This document shows positions 32,650-41,196 of a DNA stretch of 64,000 nt, in pieces. Within the stretch, counting starts at the first letter, position 1. Each line of letters starts with the position of its first letter. Origin of the DNA: Phocaeicola fibrisolvens (lineage in GTDB: Bacteria; Bacteroidota; Bacteroidia; Bacteroidales; Bacteroidaceae); assembly GCF_025567125.1 (NCBI RefSeq), contig NZ_JAOQJI010000018.1, forward strand, positions 1 to 64,000. The letters run 5' to 3'. Below the pieces are notes generated by a model. The model worked only from the letters and a program-made list of their open reading frames with translations, had not been told where the DNA came from and did no database searches. The position numbers and the translations under genes were made by a program.

Positions 32650-34410
32650 ATGAATCAATTTGTATTATTAAGCTGTTTGTGGCTGGGAGCCTGTGCAACG
32701 GCTTTTTCTCAGCAGACCAGTGGGGTGAACTATCAGTTGGAACCCATGCCGTCGGTGCGTAAGCCACTGCCGGAGAACTCTGTTCCGATGGGGGACAGCC
32801 AGACATTTGAGGAAGTAAAACTGAATTTACCAATTACCGCCGGGCCGTATGAACCCACGTGGGCATCGATAGAGTCCAACTATCCGGGTACACCCGAATG
32901 GTTGCGGGATTCCAAGTTCGGAATATGGATTCATTTCGGACCGCAGTCGGCTGGAGAGAGTGGCGACTGGTATGCCCGCAAAATGTATGTGGAAGGAACG
33001 CCGGCTTACGAGAACCATCTGAAAAACTATGGGCATCCTTCGGAAGTGGGCTACAAGGAGGTGCTACGCGACTGGAACCCGAAGAAGTTCAATCCCAAAG
33101 AATTAGTGGATATTTACAAGGATGCCGGCGCACGGTTTTTGATTATTCAGGGAGTACACCATGACCAGTTTGACTTATGGAACTCCAAATATCAGGCTTG
33201 GAATGCTACCCGCCTGGGACCGAAACGGGACTTGATTGGTGAGTGGGAGAAAGCGGCAAGAGAAGCGGGTATCCGTTTCGGACTCACTTTCCATCATGAA
33301 TACTCCTGGTGGTGGTGGCAGACGGCTTTCCAGTGTGACACGAAGGGTGAAAAGAAGGGAGTGCCTTACGATGGGAACCTGACCTTGGCTGACGGAAAAG
33401 GAAAATGGTGGGAAGGACTGGACCCCAGATATCTTTACGGCATCAATCTGAGAGAGTATGAAACGGTGGCTGAGGCAGCCAATTCCCGTTGGTCTCCTCC
33501 CAAGGCAGGTATTTTTAGCGGGCATCTGGCGTATGCGGAATGGTATGCGAAATGGTGGGCCTTGCGCATGATGGATGCCGTGGATAAATATAACCCGGAT
33601 TTCATTTATACCGATGGTACGGACCAGCAGCCTTTCAGTGGTTCCGGTACGGGTACGGGGTATAAGTGTGATGCCATGCAGCGGGTGATTGCGGATTTCT
33701 ATAACAAAACTTTGGCTCGTCGTGGAAAGGTGGATGTGTTCAGCATCGTGAAGTTCCGCAAGCAGACGAACGGTACGGTGAATACGTGTGAATCAGGAAT
33801 TCCTGAGAATATCAAGACCGACCAGGCTTGGATTGCAGAAACCCCGGTAGGCGACTGGTTCTATGGCCCGAATTTCGTGTACAGTTCGGATGCGATGATA
33901 CGTTACCTGTTGGAGATTGTGGCACGTGACGGCTCGGTAGGGGTATCTATTCCGTTGCGTCCCGACGGCTCATTGGATGAAGGCTGCGTGAAGATGCTGA
34001 AAGAGGTCGGCCAATGGATACGGGTGAACGGACAAGGTATTTACGGCAGTTCAGCCTGGCGTGTATTGGGTGAAGGAAAAGACGGTAAGCTGAATGTGTT
34101 GCCGGGTGGATTCATCGGGGGCAGTCAGGCTAATCATATCTTCTATTCTACGGATTTCCGTTTTACGGTAGGAAAAGACAAGGCCTTGTATGCCTGGTGC
34201 ATGACGGTGCCGAAACCGGGAGAGACTTTGAAGATTGTGTCTTTGGGTACGAACTCCACAGTGGAAAAGAAGCAGGTGACTTCGGTGGAACTGTTGGGTA
34301 TGGAAGGTGATAAAATAGAATGGAAACAGGAGGCAGACGGATTGCGTATTGTGTATCCGGAGTCTGCTTCTTTGAAGACGGCTGTCGGATTCCGGGTTGT
34401 ATGTGAATGA
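32650..34410 (+). CDS. Alpha-L-fucosidase (GH29)
   Basis: 586 residues with an N-terminal secretion signal (LLSCLWLGACATAFSQ). The GH29 TIM barrel runs from about residue 75: WLRDSKFGIWIHFGPQS and SGDWYARKMY, ARFLIIQGVHHDQFDLWNS, GIRFGLTFHHEYSWWWWQT. PDFIYTDGTD then holds the likely nucleophile Asp near residue 322. A C-terminal beta-domain follows. It releases alpha-linked L-fucose, probably in the periplasm or at the surface, from glycans imported by the SusC/SusD pair. The family includes relaxed and linkage-specific enzymes and I cannot tell which this is. It is the only glycosidase in this PUL. Confidence 0.9.
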   Translation: MNQFVLLSCLWLGACATAFSQQTSGVNYQLEPMPSVRKPLPENSVPMGDSQTFEEVKLNLPITAGPYEPTWASIESNYPGTPEWLRDSKFGIWIHFGPQSAGESGDWYARKMYVEGTPAYENHLKNYGHPSEVGYKEVLRDWNPKKFNPKELVDIYKDAGARFLIIQGVHHDQFDLWNSKYQAWNATRLGPKRDLIGEWEKAAREAGIRFGLTFHHEYSWWWWQTAFQCDTKGEKKGVPYDGNLTLADGKGKWWEGLDPRYLYGINLREYETVAEAANSRWSPPKAGIFSGHLAYAEWYAKWWALRMMDAVDKYNPDFIYTDGTDQQPFSGSGTGTGYKCDAMQRVIADFYNKTLARRGKVDVFSIVKFRKQTNGTVNTCESGIPENIKTDQAWIAETPVGDWFYGPNFVYSSDAMIRYLLEIVARDGSVGVSIPLRPDGSLDEGCVKMLKEVGQWIRVNGQGIYGSSAWRVLGEGKDGKLNVLPGGFIGGSQANHIFYSTDFRFTVGKDKALYAWCMTVPKPGETLKIVSLGTNSTVEKKQVTSVELLGMEGDKIEWKQEADGLRIVYPESASLKTAVGFRVVCE

Positions 34411-34436
34411 AGATAGCGGTTAATAAAAGGCATGAA

Positions 34437-34474
34437 ACAAAAAATGCGGGATGTGAGCGTCCCGCATTTTTTGT
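34437..34474. terminator. Bidirectional terminator between the fucosidase and sulfotransferase genes
   Basis: AAAAAATGCGGGA / TCCCGCATTTTTT with an 8-base loop, between convergent genes. Confidence 0.85.
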
Positions 34475-34493
34475 GATATATAGTCTGATAAGT

Positions 34494-35600
34494 TTACAAC
34501 TTATACCCCCACTGCTCCAAGGCGAACGACCAGTTCTTTTCAACCAGTTCAACGGTTTCGGGCTTGTATTGGTATTTGTTTTTCTTGTACCCTTTCTTCT
34601 TGTTGACGTATGCTTCGATGTCGGCACGGGCTTCGTCAAAGCCGGGAATTTGCAGCTTTTGGTAAATCTCTTGCGTCATATCGAAGGCGTTCTTTTCGTA
34701 ATCCTCGAAACGGACTTCCACCAGATTGCCTTCCGGAATGAACTTCTTGTCGGCCTCGTATTTGTGATACAGCTTGGCGTAGACAGAAAGGATGTTGGCC
34801 TGTAGTTCTTCGTTGCTGATGTCCTGCAGTTTCAGTGGCTGGATGGTGTTGGTAAAGAAGCTGCGGGTCGATTCGAATACCGTGTACGGGTTACGCATCA
34901 GGTAGATGAACTTGGCGTTCGGGAACATCTTCACCAGCTCTTTCACGCGTCCGGTGTGTGGTGGGTTCTTGCTGAGGAACTGTGTGCCGTGGGTGTTCCA
35001 CAAGGAAATCTTGATCAGTTTGGTGAAGGTTTCCTCAAACACTTTCAGTTCGGCATCGCTGATGTCATCGAACAACAGGTACTTGTCGGCATATTCCTGC
35101 ATGTATTTCGGCAGGAACCAGAAGTTGTAGTATGTGTAGGGCATCATGTTGGCCAAGGCAAACTCTTCTTCCTGCGGCAGGTCGACGGCCAGCTCCATGT
35201 TGTCGGTCGGACGCTTGTCCGGCATCAGCCAGCTCATGTTCTTCTTGAAGAAGGGCTGTCCCCACATCATCAGGTGCGGAAACACCGTCTGATAGGTGGT
35301 GTTGTAGCCAAAATGCTTGTCGCAGGAGAACACGTTGTGCATGAAGGTGGTTCCGCTGCGCCAATGTCCGAGGACGAACACAGGGTCGTGTTCCAGGGGC
35401 TTGTCGGCCAGCAGTTTTTCATACCGTTTGTCCTGTAAAGGAGCCAGTGTGGATAACAGACGGCAGACGGCCTTGGTCAGGCGGTATTTGCCTTTGTATG
35501 CCGGATCGATGGTACGTCCGGCAGTAATCTGGTTGAAAGTCTTCCAGTCGGCTCCCACAAGGGTATTGATGGGGAGTTTGTTAAATTCAAGTAGTCCCAT
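34494..35600 (-). CDS. PAPS-dependent sulfotransferase, last gene of the sulfonation operon
   Basis: A 368-residue cytosolic sulfotransferase. GHWRSGTTFMHN (78-89) is the 5'-phosphosulfate-binding loop. FIYLMRNPYTVFESTRSF (about 228-245) is the 3'-phosphate-binding segment, and LSKNPPHTGRVKELVKMFP precedes it. It transfers the sulfonate of PAPS to a hydroxyl acceptor. It follows cysN by 52 bases in an operon that makes its donor and removes its by-product. From memory, the B. thetaiotaomicron homologue BT0416 sits in the same cluster and sulfonates cholesterol and other steroids; the acceptor here is inferred from that context. Other acceptors (lipids, phenols) cannot be excluded from sequence. 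Confidence 0.88.
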   Translation of the reverse strand: MGLLEFNKLPINTLVGADWKTFNQITAGRTIDPAYKGKYRLTKAVCRLLSTLAPLQDKRYEKLLADKPLEHDPVFVLGHWRSGTTFMHNVFSCDKHFGYNTTYQTVFPHLMMWGQPFFKKNMSWLMPDKRPTDNMELAVDLPQEEEFALANMMPYTYYNFWFLPKYMQEYADKYLLFDDISDAELKVFEETFTKLIKISLWNTHGTQFLSKNPPHTGRVKELVKMFPNAKFIYLMRNPYTVFESTRSFFTNTIQPLKLQDISNEELQANILSVYAKLYHKYEADKKFIPEGNLVEVRFEDYEKNAFDMTQEIYQKLQIPGFDEARADIEAYVNKKKGYKKNKYQYKPETVELVEKNWSFALEQWGYKL

Positions 35601-35652
35601 TTCTTTAATTGATAATTGGCAACTGAGAAACTCAGCTTGTCGATTTTAACTT

Positions 35653-37164
35653 TTAATTTTTAACTATTAATTCAATGGCGATACCCTGACGTTCCAGTTC
35701 CTTTACGGCACGTTCGATGGCTTCGTAGTGTTCCGGACCGATGCCCAGTTTCGGCAGGTTGAGGACAGGCAGTTCCATCTGGTTGTGCATGTCTTTGTCG
35801 GCCACCTGGTTGATAATCATTCCCACGGCACTGGTGTTGTTGGTAATCGGGTCAATCAGGATGAAGGCACCCGTAGCTTTGTTCTTGGTATAAGGGTCGA
35901 AGAACAGTTCCTTGGAAGAAGTCAGTACCACATGGGCAATCTGGTTGAGCTGCATGGGCACATCTTCCTTGGTCAGACGTCCGTTTTCCACAGACAGGTG
36001 TTCCATGGTGTTGATGTCTACCTTATACTTGATGCTGTCTACGCGGGTACGGCTGGTGTTAGTGGTCTGTTTCAGGAAGAAAGATTTCTCCATGTCCATC
36101 TTTTCTTCGTCCATCCATACCAGCATGGCTTCGAAGTTGCGTCCGATCATTGGCATGTTGTCGGGGTGTACCAGCATTTCACCACGGGATACGTCGATTT
36201 CGTCTTCCAGGGTCAGGGTGACAGACATCGGCGGGAAGGCATAGTCGAGTTCTCCGTCGTAGGTCACGATGCTCTTGATGTGCGAACGCTTGCCGGAAGG
36301 AAGGGCTACTACCTCATCACCTTTGTGTACCACGCCGGAAGCTACCTTTCCGCAGAAACCACGGAAGTCGAGATTCGGACGGAGTACGTACTGCACCGGA
36401 TAGCGGAAGTCTTTCAGGTTGTGGTCGTTGCCGATGTGGACGGTTTCCAGGAATTCCAGCAGAGCCGGTCCTTCATACCACGGCGTACGGTCGGATTTTT
36501 CTACCACGTTGTCGCCTTCCAAGGCTGACAGCGGAATGCACTGTACGTCGGGGATACCCAGCGGAGTGATGAAGGCCATGTAGTCGGCTACAATCTTGTC
36601 GAACACTTCCTTCGAATAGTCTACCAGGTCCATCTTGTTGACGGCCAGTACTACGTGCTTGATACCCAGCAAGGATACCAGATAGGTATGACGGCGGGTC
36701 TGGGTGATGACGCCGGTACGGGCATCTACCAGGATGACGGCCAGGTTGGCAGTCGAACCGCCGGTAATCATGTTGCGGGTATATTGTTCGTGTCCCGGAG
36801 TGTCGGCAATGATGAACTTACGGTTGTTGGTCGAGAAATAACGGTAAGCCACGTCGATGGTGATACCTTGTTCACGTTCGGCTTTCAGTCCGTCGAGCAG
36901 CAGGGCATAGTCGATGTGTTCACCGGCGTTACCCATACGCTTGCTGTCGCGTTCCAGGGCATCAAGCTGGTCTTCATACAATTTCTTACTGTCGAACAAC
37001 AGACGTCCGATGAGGGTGGACTTTCCGTCGTCGACTGAACCTGCGGTCAGGAAACGGAGCAGGTCCTTTTGTTCGTCTTTTTTCAGGAATTCCTCGATAG
37101 ACATCTTGCCTCTGGCTTCTCCTTCCATCGGGTTGCCTGATTTGCTTTTATCTAAATGTTCCAT
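35653..37164 (-). CDS. cysN: Sulfate adenylyltransferase subunit 1 (GTPase)
   Basis: A 503-residue EF-Tu-like GTPase subunit of ATP sulfurylase. The G1 motif is GSVDDGKSTLIGRLLFDSK, G3 is DTPGHEQYTRNMITGGSTA, G4 is VNKMDL and G5 is PLSALEGDN; beta-barrel domains follow. GTP hydrolysis drives the unfavourable formation of APS by CysD. It lies 12 bases after cysD. There is no fused APS kinase domain, which matches the separate cysC upstream. Confidence 0.95.
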   Translation of the reverse strand: MEHLDKSKSGNPMEGEARGKMSIEEFLKKDEQKDLLRFLTAGSVDDGKSTLIGRLLFDSKKLYEDQLDALERDSKRMGNAGEHIDYALLLDGLKAEREQGITIDVAYRYFSTNNRKFIIADTPGHEQYTRNMITGGSTANLAVILVDARTGVITQTRRHTYLVSLLGIKHVVLAVNKMDLVDYSKEVFDKIVADYMAFITPLGIPDVQCIPLSALEGDNVVEKSDRTPWYEGPALLEFLETVHIGNDHNLKDFRYPVQYVLRPNLDFRGFCGKVASGVVHKGDEVVALPSGKRSHIKSIVTYDGELDYAFPPMSVTLTLEDEIDVSRGEMLVHPDNMPMIGRNFEAMLVWMDEEKMDMEKSFFLKQTTNTSRTRVDSIKYKVDINTMEHLSVENGRLTKEDVPMQLNQIAHVVLTSSKELFFDPYTKNKATGAFILIDPITNNTSAVGMIINQVADKDMHNQMELPVLNLPKLGIGPEHYEAIERAVKELERQGIAIELIVKN

Positions 37165-37176
37165 GTCGTTACGTAA

Positions 37177-38088
37177 TTAAAAATATCCTTCACGTTTCTT
37201 TTGTTCCATACTGGCTTCCTGGTCGAAGTCGATGACACGGGTCGTGCGTTCACTTTTGGTGGTGGTCATCATTTCCTCCACAATCTTTTCGATGGTGTCG
37301 GCTTCGCTTTCAATGGCGCCTGTCAGCGGCCAGCATCCCAGGGTGCGGAAACGGATTTTCTTCATTTCAATCTTGTCGCGGTATTTTTCCGGCAGGCGGT
37401 CGTCATCGGGCATAATCAGCTGTCCGTCGATGTTGACCACCGGACGTACCTTGGCGAAATACAGCGGTACGATGGGGATATTTTCCAGACGGATGTACTG
37501 CCAGATGTCCAGTTCGGTCCAGTTGCTCAACGGGAACACACGGATGCTTTCTCCTTTGCGGATGCGGGCATTGTAGATGTCCCAAAGTTCCGGACGCTGG
37601 TTCTTGGGGTCCCACTGGTGGAACTCGTTACGGAAAGAGAAGATACGTTCCTTGGCACGTGATTTCTCTTCGTCGCGGCGTGCGCCTCCGAAGGCTGCGT
37701 CGAACTTGTATTTGTCGAGGGCGTGCAGCAGGGCCTGTGTTTTCATCAGGTCGGTGTGTACCTTACTTCCGTGAGTGAAGGGGCCTACGCCTGCGCGGAA
37801 GGCTTCCATATTGCTTTCCACAATCAGGTTCCAGCCGTATTTTTTAGCGTATTCATCGCGGAACTGAATCATTTCCTTGAATTTCCATTTGGAATCGATG
37901 TGCATCAGTGGAAAAGGTACTTTTCCCGGAGCGAAGGCTTTTTCTGCCAGACGGACCATGACGGATGAGTCTTTTCCGATGCTGTAGAGCATCACCGGAT
38001 TCTCAAATTCGGCAGCCACCTCACGGATGATGTGAATGGACTCGGCTTCGAGTTCTTTTAAGTGGCTCAATTTGTATTCTTCTTGCAT
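37177..38088 (-). CDS. cysD: Sulfate adenylyltransferase subunit 2
   Basis: 303 residues of the PP-loop ATP pyrophosphatase type: the nucleotide-binding SIGKDSSVMVRLAEKAF, then HIDSKWKFKEMIQFRDEY, AFGGARRDEEKSRAKERIFS and the C-terminal FRTLGCWPLTGAIESEADT. With CysN it makes adenosine 5'-phosphosulfate from ATP and sulfate. It starts 13 bases after cysC in the same operon. Confidence 0.96.
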   Translation of the reverse strand: MQEEYKLSHLKELEAESIHIIREVAAEFENPVMLYSIGKDSSVMVRLAEKAFAPGKVPFPLMHIDSKWKFKEMIQFRDEYAKKYGWNLIVESNMEAFRAGVGPFTHGSKVHTDLMKTQALLHALDKYKFDAAFGGARRDEEKSRAKERIFSFRNEFHQWDPKNQRPELWDIYNARIRKGESIRVFPLSNWTELDIWQYIRLENIPIVPLYFAKVRPVVNIDGQLIMPDDDRLPEKYRDKIEMKKIRFRTLGCWPLTGAIESEADTIEKIVEEMMTTTKSERTTRVIDFDQEASMEQKKREGYF

Positions 38089-38101
38089 GGCTATATAATG
38101 T

Positions 38102-38713
38102 TTATTTTTTAGTGACTTTGGGAAGAATCAGGTCGAGCAGCTGGTCGACAGATTCTTTAAGGGATAATTTCGATGTGTCGAGCGAAAGAGCCGGATGAGC
38201 CGGAGCTTCGAACGGAGCAGAGATACCGGTGAAGTTCTTGATTTCTCCACGGCGTGCCTTGGCGTACAAGCCTTTTACGTCACGACGTTCGCATTCTTCT
38301 AACGGCGTGCTGACGTAGATTTCTAAGAAATCTTCTTTTCCGATAATTCCGGCAGCCATTTCACGTATTTCATTGTTGGGACTGATGAAAGCGGCCAGAG
38401 TGATGATGCCGGTATCGACAAACAGCTTACCGACTTCTGCAATGCGGCGAATGTTTTCTACACGGTCTTCTGCCGAGAATCCTAAGTTGTTGTTGATGCC
38501 GCTGCGGATGTTATCGCCATCCAGGATACGGCATAGCAGGCCGCGTTGCTGCAGTTCACGTTCCAGAGCAATGGCGATGGTACTTTTTCCGGAACCGCTC
38601 AGTCCGGTAAACCAGATCATGAGTCCGTGTTGTTTCAGCAATTCTTCTTTGTCGGCACGCCCTAACATGCGGTCGAATATCGGATAGATATGATTTGTTT
38701 CTTGGTTGTTCAT
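38102..38713 (-). CDS. cysC: Adenylylsulfate (APS) kinase
   Basis: 203 residues with P-loop WFTGLSGSGKSTIAIALE. The APS-binding DGDNIRSGINNNLGFS segment and the EIYVSTPLEECERRDVKGLY lid region follow. It phosphorylates APS to PAPS, the universal sulfonate donor. It lies between the SLC13 permease and cysD. Confidence 0.96.
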   Translation of the reverse strand: MNNQETNHIYPIFDRMLGRADKEELLKQHGLMIWFTGLSGSGKSTIAIALERELQQRGLLCRILDGDNIRSGINNNLGFSAEDRVENIRRIAEVGKLFVDTGIITLAAFISPNNEIREMAAGIIGKEDFLEIYVSTPLEECERRDVKGLYAKARRGEIKNFTGISAPFEAPAHPALSLDTSKLSLKESVDQLLDLILPKVTKK

Positions 38714-38738
38714 ATTTTAAAGCGTATTTAAATCAGTT

Positions 38739-40280
38739 TTAAAACGGCCATATCAGCGGGATGAGGAAAACGGAAATCAGGAACGTGATGATGTTCAGCG
38801 GCAATCCGATGCGGACGAAGTCGGTGAACTTGTAATTTCCGATACCTTGTACAATCAGGTTGGTCTGATAGCCGATGGGAGTGGAGAAGCTGGCTGAGGC
38901 TGCCATGCAGATGACCACGAAGAACGGCATAGGATTGATGCCCAGCTGGGTGGACAATGACAAGGCAATGGGGAAAGACAGTGCGGCCGCTGCATTGTTG
39001 GTAATAAGCTCTGTAAAGATATTCGTAATGATAAACAATACGGCCAGCAATACGTAGGGACTGTAATTATGTCCCAGGTTGATGATGTATCCGGCCAGCA
39101 AATCGGCCACCCCGGAATTTTCCATGGCCTTGCTGATGGCAAAAGCGCAGGCAATGGTAATCAGAATATCCCATGAAATATATTTGGTGTATTTCTGTGG
39201 AGGGAATATTTTGCTCCATGCCATGATGACCGTAGTGATGGAAACGAAAAAGAACATATCCAGCTTGATGCCTTCTGGAAGGTATTTTTCAATACCCGGC
39301 AGTTCGCCCACGGTGGCCCCTACAATCATGAACAGGAGCAGGAAAAGGGTAAACCAGCGTTTCTTTTTGCCGGCAGGTTCGTATTCTTTTCCGTTGGCCA
39401 GCATCAGGAAGACGGATGATTCTCCCCATGTCTGGATGAAACTGTCATCGGTCAGCACCACCAGTGTGTCACCCTCCCGGAAACTGACCTCGCTCAGATT
39501 CTTATAGGTGCGTCCGCTGCGGCGAAGTTCTTTTACTTCAGCTCCGTAATGGCGCTTGAAATCAAATTCGCTGACCGTCTTGTTGATTCCCGGGAACCGG
39601 GGGCCGATTACGGCTTCTACCAGGTGCAATGAAGAATCGCCATCTTCTTCGCTGGTGGTTTCCGGACGGTCGGAAGGCAAGAGCTTTTTAGAGAACAGAA
39701 GCAGGTAGATGATGCCGGCCAGGGCGATAAAGACTCCCACTTTTCCGAGTTCGAACATGCTGAACCCTTTCAGTCCTGCGTCAAGAATCATGCTGTGGAC
39801 TACCAGGTTGGTAGAAGTGCCAATCAGGGTGCAGATGCCTCCGAGAATGGTCACATACGAAAGGGGAATCAGGAAATAAGTGGCCGGAAGTTTGACGTAG
39901 CCGGCCCACCGTTTGATGATAGGGGCAAAAATGACTACTATCGGGGTATTGTTCAGGAAAGCGGAAATGAAGGCAATGCTGGGCAGCATGCGTATTTGTG
40001 CCCGGAAGACCGAAGTGGTCTGCTGTGGCAGCAGTTTTTTGATAAGCTGTGACAAGGCATTGCTCTGACGGACACCCTCGCTTATCAGAAACAGCATGGC
40101 TACGGTAATCATGCCTTTGTTGCTGAAGCCTTCCAGCATTTCTTTAGGGGTAAGGATACCCGTGCAAAGAAAAATCACCACCACCGAGAACAAAATCATT
40201 CCCGGTCGCATCTTGTCCATAATCAGTGCGGCCAGCATGGCCACGAGTGAAAGAAGTACGATGATAATCTCAGTAGACAT
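38739..40280 (-). CDS. SLC13-family sodium/sulfate symporter with TrkA-C domain
   Basis: The start is set at the ATG at 40280 (MSTEIIIVLLSLVAM), giving 513 residues and leaving a 10-base gap after cysQ. Typical of the DASS/SLC13 group: two membrane halves, with an internal repeat containing SAFLNNTPIVVIFAPI in the first half and ELITNNAAAALSFPIALSL in the second. A cytosolic TrkA-C (RCK_C) segment (LRRSGRTYKNLSEVSFREGD) lies between them. The sulfate substrate is inferred from the operon. Confidence 0.88.
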   Translation of the reverse strand: MSTEIIIVLLSLVAMLAALIMDKMRPGMILFSVVVIFLCTGILTPKEMLEGFSNKGMITVAMLFLISEGVRQSNALSQLIKKLLPQQTTSVFRAQIRMLPSIAFISAFLNNTPIVVIFAPIIKRWAGYVKLPATYFLIPLSYVTILGGICTLIGTSTNLVVHSMILDAGLKGFSMFELGKVGVFIALAGIIYLLLFSKKLLPSDRPETTSEEDGDSSLHLVEAVIGPRFPGINKTVSEFDFKRHYGAEVKELRRSGRTYKNLSEVSFREGDTLVVLTDDSFIQTWGESSVFLMLANGKEYEPAGKKKRWFTLFLLLFMIVGATVGELPGIEKYLPEGIKLDMFFFVSITTVIMAWSKIFPPQKYTKYISWDILITIACAFAISKAMENSGVADLLAGYIINLGHNYSPYVLLAVLFIITNIFTELITNNAAAALSFPIALSLSTQLGINPMPFFVVICMAASASFSTPIGYQTNLIVQGIGNYKFTDFVRIGLPLNIITFLISVFLIPLIWPF

Positions 40281-40290
40281 AAATTGGGGG

Positions 40291-41100
40291 TTATTCTGCA
40301 ATGAACCAGGGGTTCAGCAGGTCTGTTTTATTATATTGTAGCGGTTCTGTTTTTCCAGCCTGATAGACTTCCTTTCCGGCAGCACGGATAATGGCATGTC
40401 CGGCTGCAGTATCCCACTCCATAGTAGGAGCAAAGCGAGGGTATACGTCGGCATTCCCTTCGGCAATGAGGCATAACTTCAGAGAACTTCCTTTGGAGAT
40501 GGTTTCCACATGTGTATGCTTTTGCTGCATTTCGTGGATATAAGCTTCTGTTTCAGGAGTCAGGTGTGAACGGGAAGCCACGACGATGAATGTATCGTCT
40601 GTACGGTGGGCATTCGGCAGACGCTGTGCATGCGCAATCAGTGCATCCAGTGAAGTGCATGAACCGGTTTCTGTAATTTCATTGATTTTATAGGCTCCCA
40701 GCGTGGTATCGGCAAAATAAAGTTCTTTTTTGACGGGGATATAAATGACTCCTGCTTCCGGGCAACCATCTTTTACGTATGCAATGTTGACGGTGAATTC
40801 ACCGTTTCGTTTGATGAATTCCTTGGTACCGTCCAACGGGTCGACAATCCAAAGCTCTTTCCATTGCTGTCTTTCTTCAGGTGCGATTTTGGCCCCTTCT
40901 TCGCTCAGCAGGGGATAGGGAGTGGAAGCCAAAGCCTGGGCTATGACGGCATGCGATTTGCGATCGGCGATGGTCAACGGGGAGTTGTCCGCCTTTCTCT
41001 CTATTTCAAAATCTGCATTTGGGTCTGTATACACCGACATGATTTCTGCTCCAGCGGTGAGTGCAGCCTGAATGGCAGTATATAATATATTTTTATCCAT
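40291..41100 (-). CDS. cysQ: 3'(2'),5'-bisphosphate nucleotidase
   Basis: A 269-residue inositol-monophosphatase-like enzyme: metal site LSEEGAKIAPEER and WIVDPLDGTKEFIKRNGEF, then the C-terminal TMEWDTAAGHAIIRAAG. It hydrolyses PAP (3'-phosphoadenosine 5'-phosphate), the inhibitory by-product of sulfotransferases and of PAPS reductase. As the first gene of this operon it fits clearing PAP made by the sulfotransferase. An inverted repeat GCTGT/ACAGC lies about 30 bases before its start. Confidence 0.93.
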   Translation of the reverse strand: MDKNILYTAIQAALTAGAEIMSVYTDPNADFEIERKADNSPLTIADRKSHAVIAQALASTPYPLLSEEGAKIAPEERQQWKELWIVDPLDGTKEFIKRNGEFTVNIAYVKDGCPEAGVIYIPVKKELYFADTTLGAYKINEITETGSCTSLDALIAHAQRLPNAHRTDDTFIVVASRSHLTPETEAYIHEMQQKHTHVETISKGSSLKLCLIAEGNADVYPRFAPTMEWDTAAGHAIIRAAGKEVYQAGKTEPLQYNKTDLLNPWFIAE

Positions 41101-41196
41101 AATAGTATAAATTGCTGTAAAATAACAGCTTTTTTTAATGTCGTTTGTGGTTTATTATTCGTATTTTCTGTTCCTGTCTTTTTTTTATAACTTCTT

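Noticed and set aside
35728..36528. A 266-codon plus-strand open frame opposite cysN
   Set aside because: Shadow of cysN, no motifs.
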